Positions 23,380-35,222 are shown, numbered from the stretch's first letter. The stretch: DNA of 64,000 nt from Hofstenia miamia (GCA_004352715.1 SCFE01000029.1:1535167-1599166); one strand, 5' to 3'. The notes: a model not told the origin generated them from the sequence alone. Program-made: numbers and translations.

Positions 23380-24450
23380 CAAAGAATCTCAAGCTTTTCT
23401 AGAGAAGTATTTTAGTAAATGTGAACTAATACAATCTAAATTTGCCTATCCATATAAATTTTTTGATAGTTTTGAGTCTTATGAAAAAATCCCAGATAAA
23501 AATCAGACTACTTTTTAACTTCAACTCAAAAGACTCCAAATGAAGATGAAATAGAAATAACAAATAAAGTAATTAAATAGCATGCTATTAAATCTGGAAA
23601 GGAATTGACAATGTTGTATTTAAAATTTAATGTCTTAATATTCGCAAATATTTTTTGAAAATTTTATTAAACTTGGTAATGAAAAACATGGCTTAAATCC
23701 TTGTTATGCGAATTCATTTCTTTGATTTACTTTGCAATGTGGATTATAATTCACAATTGTTGCACTGGATTATTTGAAGGACCCTGATCTTGTACATTAA
23801 ATTGGACATAATTTTCAGGGTGGAATTGTTATGTAGTGGAGGATAGATATATTAAATCAACAGATGAAAATAAAATTATATATAATGACCCAAATAATTT
23901 ATTTATAGGCAATGAAACAAAACCTTCCTTGTAGTGATTTTAAGTTCTTAGAAGTAAGTAATAAGTTTGATGGAGTCAAACAAGGAGGTCTTATTGAGAA
24001 AAAATGAGAACTTCTGATAACAGTCCAATTGTATATTTTATCGGGTGTGACTTATCTTATCCTAATGATTTGAAAAATAAAACAAAAAACTTTCCTTTTT
24101 GACCAGTTAAAAGAAATATATATATATATATATATATATATTGACATATAATTTTTTGTTAAAATATTTTTAATCTGTTTCTAGATAGAAAACTTAAAGA
24201 AATTACTTAATCTTTGTAAATGGACTAATCATTACTAATGCTGATAATTTTTTGACCAAAGAATGGAAAATTTAGTTTGCAAAATATTTATTACATTGAT
24301 ACAAAACAGTATTAAATTTATATTTTTAGTATCAAGTTGATGTTAGTCAGAAAAATATCATACCTTTTTCATTTATACTAAGAAAGAATATAGTCTGCAA
24401 TGATTTCACACTAATATAAATAACAAATAAGAAAAATGTTTTCAGCACTT
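23380..24450 (+). pseudogene. Polinton family-B DNA polymerase relic
   Basis: Fragments in order: KYFSKCELIQSKF then AYPYKFFDSFESYEKIP (about 23410-23490), matching the F-P-Y-x-F-x-DS-x-E block of protein-primed PolB. Near 23670 is KLGNEKHGLNPCYANS, matching the E-x-Y-G-L-D-P-x-x-Y block. About 23770 reads DYLKDPDLV, followed by the FQGG region near 23815. This polymerase copies Polinton DNA. The frames break often, and (TA)n at 24118-24141 lies inside. I did not find the polymerase active-site motifs. Confidence 0.6.
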
Positions 24451-25068
24451 AAGCTGGTTGGTTGTGAATTTTCTGAAGTATTGAAAAGTATTTCATTGCT
24501 ACTTGATCTGATGCTTTTGAACAATAACAACTGATTTCTGCAAAGTAGAATTACATATATTTATGTTGAAAAAATCAAACAAATTTACAAAAAAATTTTT
24601 AATCATGCTTTACCTATGCCGATTTCTCACTAGAACACTTGTGTTTAATGGCTTAATCAGTTAGAACATTGGCTGATGCCAAAATAAAATAAATAATAAT
24701 CGATAATGCTAATCTAGATTAAAACATAAATTTTGTGAAAATTGGTAGCTTTTATCATAAATAGAAACCATTTTGTTTGCATGCCTTCTTTAATGATATG
24801 AGTTTTTTATTAGCTTTTATGTTTATAAATGCATTTTAATTTTATCAAACTAAAATTAAATTTTGAGTTCAGTTTGATCATTGTAATTTTTGAATAATAT
24901 TTCTATGTTTAGTCAAGGAATCTTTTTTTATTCTTTGAGAGCATGCTTTATAGGGTTTGACTTATTGCAACAAATTTTCAAGGATTTTTTTTTACAAATA
25001 TCACTTAATAAACGATTTTGTCAAAAACAGGTTTTACACAATACTTTCTATATGTACTTACATTTTAG

Positions 25069-25462
25069 AATGCAAAATCTTCAAATTTGGAAATGATTGT
25101 GAAAAGGATTGTACTTGTATTCAAATGCAATCAAGTGCATGTGATGAAAAAACCGGAAAATGCTTTTGTAAGCCCGGATTTGTTGGTGAAAATTGTGAAA
25201 GAAATTGTCCAGAAAAATTCTTTGGCAATGACTGTATCCATACATGTACTTGTGATTGGGATCATTCTGAAGCTTGTGATCATGTAACAGGAGAATGTTT
25301 TTGCAATGCAGGATATATTGGAAGCAAATGTGAAGAAAAATGTAGTACCAACTTTTTTGGAAATTATTGCAGGCATGATTGTGATTGTCATTCAAATTAT
25401 ACAGAAATTTGTGATCATGTCACTGGGAAGTGCATCTGCAAAAATGGATTCACTGGAATTGC
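25069..25462 (+). CDS. receptor exon: three to four EGF-like modules
   Basis: The exon lies between acceptor TACATTTTAG (ends 25068) and donor GTAAGT (25463). It is 394 nt, in phase 1, out phase 2. Joined upstream through G|AA it reads NTCNI-E-CKIFKFGNDCEKDC, then repeats the module C-x-C-x(8)-C-x(5)-C-x-C-x-x-G-x-x-G-x-x-C, as in ACDEKTGKCFCKPGFVGENC, ACDHVTGECFCNAGYIGSKC and ICDHVTGKCICKNGFTG. FFGN-DC/YC between modules is typical of MEGF10/SCARF/Draper repeats (laminin-like EGF arrays). The three neighbouring modules are very alike (DHVTGECFC/DHVTGKCIC), so they probably arose by internal duplication. Confidence 0.9.
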
Positions 25463-25517
25463 GTAAGTGTTTTACACTTATTATTACACTTATTCATTCA
25501 CTTTTTAGAGGGATTAT

Positions 25518-25541
25518 GTATATATATATATATATATATAC
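25518..25541. repeat. (TA)n array directly 3' of a Penelope-like element
   Basis: A TA run of 24 bp. On the minus strand it follows the 3' end of the PLE at 25560-26650 without a gap. Confidence 0.85.
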
Positions 25542-25544
25542 TAT

Positions 25545-26650
25545 GCGACTGGTTTTAATTTAAAATCATCTTCAATACAAATTTTGTGGTAATATAGTTT
25601 AATTTTATTAAATATGCATACACTAAAAGATATTCAATATGTTGGTCGTACTTTGTTTATTCATTAGTCTTTGTTCATTCGAGTTCTTAATAATTAGGGC
25701 TTCAGAAATCTTAGCATTAGATGTTTTCATAATGATCTTTAAATTATTGATGTTTGTTCGAGTTTGGAGATGTCGCTTTGTTTCACTGATGAAAAAATGC
25801 AGATATTCTTCACATGTAAAATTATATAAATTGATGAAACTAGCATCTCTTCAATCGAATCTCTGTTGCGAAATATGTTACAGGTCTTCTTAGTTTCTGA
25901 TATTGGTCCTATTCTTGTGTATCTTAATTTCGCATTAATTTTCTTCATTCTTAAATTCTTCAGTTGTTGGTGCTCTTCAATGTATGTCAACTTCCAATAT
26001 ATTGGTTTTTATCATTAGATTGATTTGGTTACATATTACTTCAGGCTTTTTTGGTGGCTGTTGATCAACGTACCTCTTAATTAATCAATGTGGATAACCA
26101 TTGTTTTCCAAAATTTCATATAATTCAGAGATTGATCAATTATATTCTGTTAATTTTGATTATACGATTAAGTAAGCATTTGAGGGTATTAATTTTATAT
26201 TTTGAATCACAATATGAATGAAATGAAATCTAAAGATTGGTATTTGTTGGTTTTAAGTACATCTTAGTTTCGTAGGAATGGTTATTGTAAGTTATTGCAA
26301 CATCCAGAAGAAAATTTAATTTATTGTTCACAAGGTATTCAATTGTAAATTGTAACTCTTTTAAGCAATTATTCATAAAATTCTTGAAATTTTCAACATC
26401 ATCTTGGTTTTCAAATATAGTAAAAATGTCATCAACATATCTATGATATGTAATGGGCTTTGTAATTTTTAAGAAATCTATATTCTTTTCGATGATATAT
26501 CCATGGCAAAGGATCCCATTTTTTGACCTAATGGTGATCCCATTGCCATTCCATCTATCTGCTGGTAAATAGTTTCATTAAATATAATTTTTACATTTAG
26601 ACAAGCAATATTCAATAATTTTCTTAAGGTATTATTAATAATTCCTCCAA
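25545..26650 (-). mobile_element. Penelope-like retroelement relic, minus strand
   Basis: Reading the minus strand from 26600: QIDGMAMGSPLGQKMGSFAM is the PLE reverse transcriptase block G-x-AMGSPLG-P. HRYVDDIFTIFENQDD (about 26415-26460) is the intact palm. FLLDVAITYNN and KPTNTNLY follow. At about 25800-25720 ISETKRHLQTR is the core of the GIY-YIG nuclease (x-ETKR-L). Several stops and frame shifts break it. The 3' end TGAAGATGATTTTAAA meets (TA)n at 25541. Confidence 0.75.
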
Positions 26651-26810
26651 AATTCAATATTTTTTTTTAGAATTACCTTGAAAAGTGATAAAACTAGGCG
26701 TAGTTCCGCTATTTTAAATTAGAAAAAATAATATTAAAATTTTGAATCTAATTATTCCAACTAATATCAATTTTTATAAAATAGGATTGTTTTTCTTAGA
26801 ATAATTTTAG

Positions 26811-26928
26811 ATGTCATGAAGTTTGTCCTGATGGAACTGCAGGCTTTGAATGTATGATAAATTGTTCATGCATCAATGGTAATTGTTCTAAAGAAGATGG
26901 CTCATGCTCTTGCTTTTCTGGGTTCAAG
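26811..26928 (+). CDS. receptor exon: EGF-like module
   Basis: The exon lies between acceptor ATAATTTTAG (ends 26810), in phase 2, and 26928, out phase 0. The split codon GC|A gives Ala, so the protein continues TGIACHEVCPDGTAGFEC, then INCSCINGNCSKEDGSCSCF. Cysteine spacing continues the EGF array without a break. The donor is GC (GCAAAT after AAG), see the 44-nt intron. Confidence 0.85.
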
Positions 26929-26972
26929 GCAAATATTTCCTTCTCCTTAGATAATTTCTTTGAAATATTTAG
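26929..26972 (+). other. 44-nt GC-AG intron
   Basis: AAG|GCAAAT...ATATTTAG|GGC. Removing it restores SGFK-GKKCDSSC, an exact EGF module. Reading through instead shifts frame and loses the cysteine pattern. The donor fits the GC-AG consensus AG|GCAAGT at all but one position. Confidence 0.7.
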
Positions 26973-27217
26973 GGCAAAAAATGTGATTCTTCCTGCAGTG
27001 AAGGTTATTGGGGACCAAACTGCTCGATTACATGCAAACGGTGCCTAAACAATTCCACATGCAGCATCTTTAGTGGTGATTGCATTTGCATGGCAGGATA
27101 TTTTGGTGATCAGTGTGAATTTGAGTGCAACGAATACTTTTGGGGAGAGCAATGCAACAATCGCTGCAACTGCACATATTCAAATATATCCTGTAATCAT
27201 GTTAATGGAGACTGCAG
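26973..27217 (+). CDS. receptor exon: EGF-like modules
   Basis: 245 nt, in phase 0, out phase 2, donor GTATGA. It encodes GKKCDSSCSEGYWGPNCSIT, then CSIFSGDCICMAGYFGDQCE and YFWGEQCNNRCNCTY, ending NHVNGDC plus the split AG. Two to three modules in the same YWGxxC/YFGxxC style as the exon at 25069. The split codon AG|T continues into 28602. Confidence 0.9.
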
Positions 27218-28601
27218 GTATGAATTTGCCATTAAATGTGAATGATAATTTTTAACTTATCTACATTTTAGATGTATAAATTTAGTGATTAATTAAAATT
27301 GTAAAACTATATGTCTTGGATAATATTTGAATTAAGGTTAGTGTTATTGCAATGAAATACTTCTTGAGGTGAATTTCATCTTCCTGGTGATTAATGACAT
27401 GATACTTGTACATTGCATGTTCACGGTAAGTTTGTTGGTTTCAATAAATTTAATGATTTTCAGTCACTTTTAGTCACTGTGTACTAAATTACTTCTTCTA
27501 GGCCAATTGTGTTGGCATTGTATTGATAAATATTAGAATCACTAAATTCACATACATGAACACATTGCATAATTAAGCATTCAAAGTTATCTATGACAAA
27601 AGCTTTTATGAAAACCTTCTTTAATTCCCGACTCTCAGTGGGTTTGTGACACTTTTATGACAGTTACCATTCTCTTACGCACAACTGACACTGAACACTT
27701 CATAATCAAAGGATGCAGTCATGAATTTTTAAGTTCGCATTCATTTGCCCTGCACATGGAAATTTTTCCGCATGTGAGCGAGATAATGTGCATCCCTCCT
27801 ACACGCAATTAGCTTAGCTTACATGTCCCGATCATAGTTACAAGCCAGCATATCATCAAGCACTGCTGAAGAACATGGTTTGAAGTGTAATGGACACTTT
27901 ACTATTCTGTGATGAAAAAAAATTTGCTGCTGTTTACACAAAAATATTACACTGCGGATGCTTTTTAGCACATTTATTTACATGTAAGAAATAAAATTTC
28001 TACAGCAGGACTGTGTCAGCAGAATTGTTTAATTTCAACACTATGTCTCATAATTCATGTATGGAGATCCCGTAAACATGTGACATCATCCTTTTTCAGA
28101 GGAACGGTTTTTCGAACTTATATAAATATGTTAGGAAATGATGTGTCTGTATAATAAAAAATGCATTATTTCTGAATGTGAAGAAAGAACAAATTTAAAT
28201 TCAATATTTCATTATCTCGATTTTCACAATAACCCCCAAACTAGTGCATGTCTATAATAGGAGATTAACTCTAATAGTAGGCCCTTGTGCTCCCTTTACA
28301 TAGAAAAAGACGTAGGCACTATAAAGTTTGATGTTAAAATCCTTTTTTTGAAGAGTCATTCCCAACCCAAAACATTGTATTGCCATTTTATGAAATGAAT
28401 AAATTTTGATGACACCTGTATATTTTCCTACTTTAGCATTATTCTCTACTATTTACTATTATTTAATCAGAAGAAGTTCCAATTTGGAAATATAGTTTTT
28501 ATTTCAAATGTACGTACTTCATTTATTTTGAAATATATATTTGAACATCAATTTAGTTTAACTCGAGTTGGTGCTGATTGTTATTCATTTCAGATTTTTA
28601 G
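27218..28601. other. intron, no recognisable gene
   Basis: 1.4-kb intron with phase-2 ends. Around 27600-28100 the base composition is less AT-rich, and a plus-strand piece near 27835-27900 (ASISSSTAEEHGLKCNG) might be transposon-derived, but no family is clear. Confidence 0.5.
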
Positions 28602-28774
28602 TTGTCCTCCATTTCTAAGTGGTGTGCATTGCGAAATTAAAAAATGTCCAGATGATTACTATGGAAATTTCTGTGAGCATAAGTGTCAATGTAAAAATAA
28701 TGGCACATGCAATTCTGACGACGGAAGCTGTGTATGCAATACTAAAGGATGGTTTGGACAACATTGTGAAAAGG
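28602..28774 (+). CDS. receptor exon: EGF-like modules
   Basis: Acceptor GATTTTTAG (ends 28601), chosen over the CAG at 28593 because only it keeps the cysteine frame: DC-S-CPPFLSGVHCEIKK. Then DDYYGNFCEHKCQCKNNGTC and SDDGSCVCNTKGWFGQHCEK. Donor GTAATC (28775), out phase 1. CKNNGTC...GSCVC...GWFGQHC is a classical EGF-like module. Confidence 0.9.
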
Positions 28775-29448
28775 GTAATCATCAAAAATATTTTGAAATT
28801 AACTTTCGATTTTTGCTGACTAATTATTTTTATTGAATTTCAAGCTTATCTTTTTTTACTAAAATAAAGTTCAATTTCAGAATTTTAGGAAATCTTGGAA
28901 ATCAAGCTGAGGCTGCATTTCCCAACCCTAAGTGACTATCGAAAAATCTTGAAAATTGAATAGAATTTTGATTATTTACTCATACTATTAAATATTTAAG
29001 GTTCCACGACATTAAATATTTTGGGTGTTTTGTGGATATAGAACTTTTTTTTGTTGTGGGTGTTTTAGTGTCACTAGGACAACTAGAGTGCGTTTTAAGA
29101 GACATTTATTTTGCGACACAAGGGTATTTCACATTTTCAGCCTCACAATAAAATAGTAAGTTCTTCTACAATGCTTATAGCAACAATTTTCTATTTAAAT
29201 AATAACATTATTAAAAATACATGCTATTAATTACTTCAAGAATATTTACGTTGAAATTCGAATAAATTTGGCTGAAGCAAATGCAAGATTTTCTTGTTTC
29301 ATATGCTTGTAGATTTTAAGTAATTTTTTATCAATAACTAAAACTGTTATATTTTCTCTTCCTCACAATAATCATTGTCAGCTTGGCTTTTGGTAAATCT
29401 AAAATGTAATGAAAAAGAGAACTTAAACAAAACAAAGTATATATTTAG
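28775..29448. other. intron, no recognisable gene
   Basis: 674-bp AT-rich intron, phase 1. Confidence 0.6.
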
Positions 29449-29541
29449 AATGCGAAGATGACAACTATGGACAAAATTGTGAGGAAACCTGTAGATGTTC
29501 TCTATTTCAAACATGTAACTCTGCATCTGGATGTGTCACAG
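29449..29541 (+). CDS. receptor exon: last EGF-like module
   Basis: 93 nt, phase 1 at both ends (acceptor TATATTTAG, donor GTATAG). It encodes ECEDDNYGQNCEETCRCSLF then QTCNSASGCVTG. Joined to 32533 the split codon G|AT gives Asp, reading GCVT-DYWILASS, so the membrane exon follows directly. Confidence 0.85.
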
Positions 29542-30724
29542 GTATAGTTATATCCAATTGTATTTTATTTAAATGAATTGTCTGAAATAAATAAGTTTTC
29601 GCTGAAATGCAGAAAACGCATAAATCAGTGGAGTTTTTGTTAGAGACATGTTGGGGTTTGGAACGAAATGATCATCACTAAAGCAAAAAATGTGCACTTC
29701 TTAGTCTTTATATAGGCACAACGCTGCCGATCGTGAAGTATTTTCTGGTTTCCATTAAAATTTCAAGGAAAACGTTTTAAATGAAAAACGCTATAAACAT
29801 ATATATATATATATATATATTTACATATATACATATCANNNNNNNNNNNNNNNNNNNNNNNNNNNNNNNNNNNNNNNNNNNNNNNNNNNNNNNNNNNNNN
29901 NNNNNNNNNNNNNNNNNNNNNNNNNNNNNNNNNNNNNNNNNNNNNNNNNNNNNNNNNNNNNNNNNNNNNNNNNNNNNNNNNNNNNNNNNNNNNNNNNNNN
30001 NNNNNNNNNNNNNNNNNNNNNNNNNNNNNNNNNNNNNNNNNNNNNNNNNNNNNNNNNNNNNNNNNNNNNNNNNNNNNNNNNNNNNNNNNNNNNNNNNNNN
30101 NNNNNNNNNNNNNNNNNNNNNNNNNNNNNNNNNNNNNNNNNNNNNNNNNNNNNNNNNNNNNNNNNNNNNNNNNNNNNNNNNNNNNNNNNNNNNNNNNNNN
30201 NNNNNNNNNNNNNNNNNNNNNNNNNNNNNNNNNNNNNNNNNNNNNNNNNNNNNNNNNNNNNNNNNNNNNNNNNNNNNNNNNNNNNNNNNNNNNNNNNNNN
30301 NNNNNNNNNNNNNNNNNNNNNNNNNNNNNNNNNNNNNNNNNNNNNNNNNNNNNNNNNNNNNNNNNNNNNNNNNNNNNNNNNNNNNNNNNNNNNNNNNNNN
30401 NNNNNNNNNNNNNNNNNNNNNNNNNNNNNNNNNNNNNNNNNNNNNNNNNNNNNNNNNNNNNNNNNNNNNNNNNNNNNNNNNNNNNNNNNNNNNNNNNNNN
30501 NNNNNNNNNNNNNNNNNNNNNNNNNNNNNNNNNNNNNNNNNNNNNNNNNNNNNNNNNNNNNNNNNNNNNNNNNNNNNNNNNNNNNNNNNNNNNNNNNNNN
30601 NNNNNNNNNNNNNNNNNNNNNNNNNNNNNNNNNNNNNNNNNNNNNNNNNNNNNNNNNNNNNNNNNNNNNNNNNNNNNNNCTTGCTCGCTCTTTGTATCAG
30701 CTTTTTCTTATCTCGTTGAACAAA

Positions 30725-30761
<37 letters not shown>

Positions 30762-32325
30762 CAAATGTTTTCATTGCTTAGTTTTACAGTTTTAGTGAAA
30801 AGATTAATTTAGTGTCTAGAATAAACTAAGAAACGCGCTTAAGCACATATTTACCATAAATCGTGCTCTTTGTAGGCAATTAGGATGTCATTGATCTGAT
30901 CTTTTATTCTGGTTGTACAAAGTAATCAATGCAAGAAACATTGATTTCAAATTCATTGTCAATTTATATCATGGACAATTTATTTTACAGAGAGGCGATT
31001 GATATCATCAATAATTATGATGAAACTAATTACATAGCGCTTTCTTTATGTTACAGTAAATCATGCATATGGGAAAAATGTTTCAATTGTGTGAATAATT
31101 CGGTTCTTAAGCCAATGTGTTGCAAAGAATTTACTTACCAATGTTGAATTACGATTGATTGAAATTATGTAGACTTTTTATTTCAAATACATGTTTGAAT
31201 ATAGTCTATGGTATTAAAACTAGGAAAACTAGGAAGTTTCTTCTATTTGTACAAAGACAATGTTCTTAAAGGTTAAAGGATTACTGTGGTTATATGCATC
31301 GTATTAATAATACATTGTATTTTAAACATCGGATTAAATTTTTCAATGATATATATTACTAAATTAAATAATGTTTTAATATTGTGTTGCAACTTCCAAA
31401 AATACATTATATTTTCCTTAATTATTTTTGTATGTGAAACAATGGTTTTGCTTTATTTTAAGGCTATGAACGAGCTCTTAAGAAAAGTAGAAATATACTA
31501 TTAAATTCTTTGATTTAATTTACAGAAAATGTAAGACTCCTTTTCATAACTGAAAAAATAGAAATGAACAGCCAAACAAGTCTGATACATGCCAGCAATT
31601 TATATGCAATCTGCCCAGATTTTTTTAAAATGGGTATTAATATACATACTTTCTCTTACTTAGATATTTTAAACATGAATTATTTCATTAATTAGAGTAA
31701 TTCTACATCAATAAACAGTCAATCCGATTTTGTTATAAAGATGTGTAATTGATGCAATTTTTTTTTCATTTCAATATTGTTTCAATTTATTCTTTTAATG
31801 ATTTTAGCAATGAGGCTTGGGTTATGCTGTATTGACCCCGCCACTGAAATCACTCCATCTACAACTCTGGTACGACTAAAAAGAAGACTAAAACTACTTT
31901 AACTCATTTGATGTTTTTTAAATAGGCTAAACTATGTTATTTAATAGTGGTAACATGTCTTAAGGCCATTTCAGGTTATCACATACAATCATTTACACTC
32001 AAATAATAAAATAAATCAATAAAAGTCCATTTTAGGTGAAAATTTTTTTCAGGCGAGGTATATATTAAATTGCTACAAAAGGTGAGATGTCTATGTAAGT
32101 TTGAACAAATAACGATATACATGTATATANNNNNNNNNNNNNNNNNNNNNNNNNNNNNNNNNNNNNNNNNNNNNNNNNNNNNNNNNNNNNNNNNNNNNNN
32201 NNNNNNNNNNNNNNNNNNNNNNNNNNNNNNNNNNNNNNNNNNNNNNNNNNNNNNNNNNNNNNNNNNNNNNNNNNNNNNNNNNNNNNNNNNNNNNNNNNNN
32301 NNNNNNNNNNNNNNNNNNNNNNNNN

Positions 32326-32410
<85 letters not shown>

Positions 32411-32532
32411 GATTCAACATATCTAAATTGATTTTAGCAGAAATTTGTAATTTTTCAAGTTATATTAGTCAACAAAGCTAGAAACAGTATTGTATAGAGT
32501 GATTTGGCAATGTAATACATTATTGTTCTTAG
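29542..32532. other. intron with two assembly gaps and TA arrays
   Basis: Gaps at 29839-30679 (841 N) and 32130-32325 (196 N), both next to (TA)n arrays (29798-29820, 30729-30759, 32326-32402). An open frame at 30929-31147 ending CNCVN...CCKEFTYQC is cysteine-bearing but not EGF-like and unassigned. At 31808-31869 an AG...GT bounded piece (GLCCIDPATEITPSTTL) could be a stalk exon, but its exit phase does not fit the membrane exon. Confidence 0.6.
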
Positions 32533-32654
32533 ATTATTGGATTCTTGCGTCATCAGTTTCTTCTTCTTTATTTGCACTTTTATTAATTCTTGGATTCATA
32601 CTTGCATGCATTGTTTATTGCTTTTGCAGAAAAATAGCAACTCCAGAAAAAGAG
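32533..32654 (+). CDS. receptor exon: transmembrane segment and juxtamembrane
   Basis: Acceptor TGTTCTTAG (ends 32532), donor GTAAGT (32655), in phase 1, out phase 0. After DYWILASSVSS comes SLFALLLILGFILACIVYCF, a single hydrophobic helix, then CRKIATPEKE with basic stop-transfer residues. This makes the protein a type I single-pass receptor with the EGF array outside. No catalytic domain follows, as expected for Draper/MEGF10 relatives. Confidence 0.85.
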
Positions 32655-33883
32655 GTAAGTTTTGAAATTAAAAAAAAATCTTCTACTGCAAATACATACA
32701 TGTCAAAGAATGTAATCTAAATCATAATGTTGTTTTGCAGTTTTCAGGCCCAATTAGAACCATAACCTTAGCTATATGACCGTTCTTTTAGCATTTTTGA
32801 TGAGTTATATAAAACAATTAAAGCTTTGGCGCTACAATTCTGACTCAGAGTTGGAACTGGCTGTATATTTTTTAGCCATGTCATCAGACAATTAGATAAT
32901 ATCCTAGCTGACTGGCTTAGAAAAACAAATTACTATATTTTCATGTAATTTTTTAAAAAATCCTTTTTTTGCAGTTGTTCATTCTATTCCTTAGGATAAC
33001 ATTCATAGTGATTATTAACATTTGGTGAATTGATTAGTAAACTTGAAATGCTCCAAATTTAATTAGCATATAGAAAATGTAAATTGTCAAATTGGTCTAA
33101 TGAATACCTATACCTAGCCATTTATAATTAACGTAGGATTATTTATGAACTGTTAGAGCTTCAACAGCATCAATTATATTAAAGTGATGCTCAGTCTCCT
33201 CCCTAGAATATTGATTGCTATATAATTCATTAGCAAATTGAGATAGCCTGCCATTTCTTCCAAAACTCAGGTGGATTATTTCCATCGTACTAAAAAATAA
33301 GCTAACTTAGAAGCCATCTCGCCACTACTTAGAATGATATTGGATTGTTCTTAGTGGCGCTTGGTAGCAGGTACAAAAGGAAGCTGAATTCAACAGGTTT
33401 TAAAACTAATGCACAAGATATTATTAAATTTTAGGAGAACACAATAAAAAAGGCGTCTCCTATACAGTAAAGAGAAATTTTGTTTGTTATTAGTCTGCAA
33501 TGTTTGCAAAGAATTTGCTACCAAATATAATGAACCTGTTTTATGCAAAGTATGAAATGTACAGATTTTGATTGTTACAATAATTTTTCAGGAAAGATTT
33601 TTGTTTGTGAGCAGTCCGATTTCAGCATACTGTCCTTTGGAAGCAACTTAGTTTAAAAATGAAAAGTATTAAGCCAAAAGTGAAAAGAAATTTCCGCAAT
33701 CTTTTCAGTTATTTTGATTTTACTCTTGAAAACATCATTGAATGATAAAATACTGTATATAAGTAAATTATTGAAATTTGCATATTCAAAAAATATTCCA
33801 TCTATTATCAGCTATGTCTAATATTTTGAAATAATTTGGGGGGTAGTTTAAAAATTTTCAGGGCTATCTTAACAGCGCCACTG

Positions 33884-33919
<36 letters not shown>

Positions 33920-34057
33920 TAGGGCTATTCTAAATATAGATTATTTGTAAATTTGCAAAATTTTAAAATATGCTTAATGAATAAAAAAGAACAATACTAA
34001 AGAGTGCCCGTTTTCAAATGTAGTGTTGTGAAATTGCGAGCAACTTTAATATTTGTT
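32655..34057. other. intron, no recognisable gene
   Basis: AT-rich sequence with a (TA)n array at 33884-33918. No coding relic seen. Confidence 0.6.
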
Positions 34058-34059
34058 TA

Positions 34060-35220
34060 ACCGTTCTACGTCGTTTGGGGAGTTTTTGTAACCCAACAAT
34101 CCTTAATTACATTCTTGAAAGACGGGAAATTCCGGTAAACCAACAAAGACTTATGACTTTTTTATATCAACTAAATGCCTAATAATGCTAAATGGCAGCA
34201 ATGTTTAGCAGCTTTATTTACAATATTAACTTCATTTCTCTGATTATCGCCATATGGGGTAAATTTGCAACCCCAAGTTATTTGATCGAACAATTATTAA
34301 GAATAGTGTATTATATCAAATCATTTTATATCTTATATTGCATATATGCAATTCTCCTTTCAAATCTCCAATTTTGCTTATAAATAGCTGAGGAAGTTGG
34401 AGATGAAGCTCTTTCAATCATGATTCAAGATTTAAGTAATAAAGATATTTTGATTATGGTAATTCACCTGGATTAGGAAATGTTGGACTCTAATATTGAG
34501 CATGAAATATGTTCAATTTTTAGCCTGTGACCCGAACTGGCTTGTCTAACAACGATGCTTACCCCAAAGCAATCAAAAAAGGATTACTAGTATAATACGC
34601 GCAAAAATGTTTTTTCATAAAAGCGTCAATGAAAACAAGATAAAATCAATAAAAAATACTAGTATAATTAGAATCTATTAGTCTTTTAAAATTTTAAAGA
34701 TTGAAGGGTTTAACTTCCTAAATTGTTCCTTAATTCTGTTAGTATTCTTCCTCCTTAACAATTAGGACCGACCCGCAACCCGACTTGTCTAAGGGTGCCC
34801 AGCAACCCCACCCGTCGAATTTTTTACTTGACTGTCTGTCCGACGAGTTGACCTGTAACTTGAATGATATACAGAAATATTTATTCGGAACATCTTGTCA
34901 ATGCTGGACGACAGTTATGGCGACGGTCTAACTCAAATAACAACATGCACCCTGGTTTGAAAGGCATTATGAAAAGTATTTGGTTTTATGATGTGTAATC
35001 TGGTTTTGTACTTAACCAATTACCATAAATGTGAGAAGTTACTCTGATTGGTGCACAAAATGCAGAAATTACTAATTCCCAATACAGACACATTGAAACA
35101 AGCTAGCTTATATCTAAATCAAGTTTATAACACTGCTATGGACATTTGGTTTACTTCATACTATACAAAGTTACCCCAAACGACGATACCCATATTCTAA
35201 AAGTAACGACGTAGAAGGGT
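34060..35220. mobile_element. non-autonomous DNA transposon with TIRs and TA duplication
   Basis: The left end ACCGTTCTACGTCGTT (34060) and the reverse complement of the right end, ACCCTTCTACGTCGTT (to 35220), differ at one of 16 positions. TA flanks both (34058-34059, 35221-35222). Inside, GTCGTTTGGGG (left) is echoed as CCCCAAACGAC (right). 1161 bp is mariner-sized, but no transposase motif is visible. The interior has a CG-bearing patch near 34765-34860. Confidence 0.65.
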
Positions 35221-35222
35221 TA

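Larger units (their letters stand above)
16100..24450 (+). mobile_element. Polinton/Maverick relic, interrupted by an LTR element
   Basis: Four separate protein relics on one strand identify a Polinton: a packaging ATPase (16.3-16.8 kb), a capsid protein (18.5 kb), a small pVI-like protein (19.17 kb) and a family-B DNA polymerase (23.4-23.9 kb). A motif with TGTGGAAAA recurs at four gene boundaries. The element sits in the intron between exons 15720 and 25069. The LTR structure at 20480-23194 splits it between the small protein and the polymerase. Many stops and frameshifts show that it is old. I could not define its terminal repeats; no protease or integrase relic was recognised. Confidence 0.7.

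Noticed and set aside
25081-25395. Minus-strand His/Asn/Tyr-rich frames
   Set aside because: Antisense of the EGF exon.
26854-27255. Open frames beginning at 26854 and 27073 as separate small genes
   Set aside because: They are read-through or shifted frames of EGF exons; the cysteine pattern requires splicing of 26929-26972.
28594-28601. Acceptor CAG at 28591-28593 for the EGF exon
   Set aside because: Using it puts the cysteines out of frame; the TAG at 28599-28601 keeps them.
31808-31869. Possible stalk exon with CCIDPATEITPSTTL
   Set aside because: AG and GT are present, but the exit phase is 0 while the membrane exon needs phase 1. Exon 29449 joins the membrane exon perfectly without it.
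32740-32780. Possible exon after TTTTGCAG at 32740
   Set aside because: The phase-0 frame reaches a stop after 12 codons with no similarity to receptor tails.
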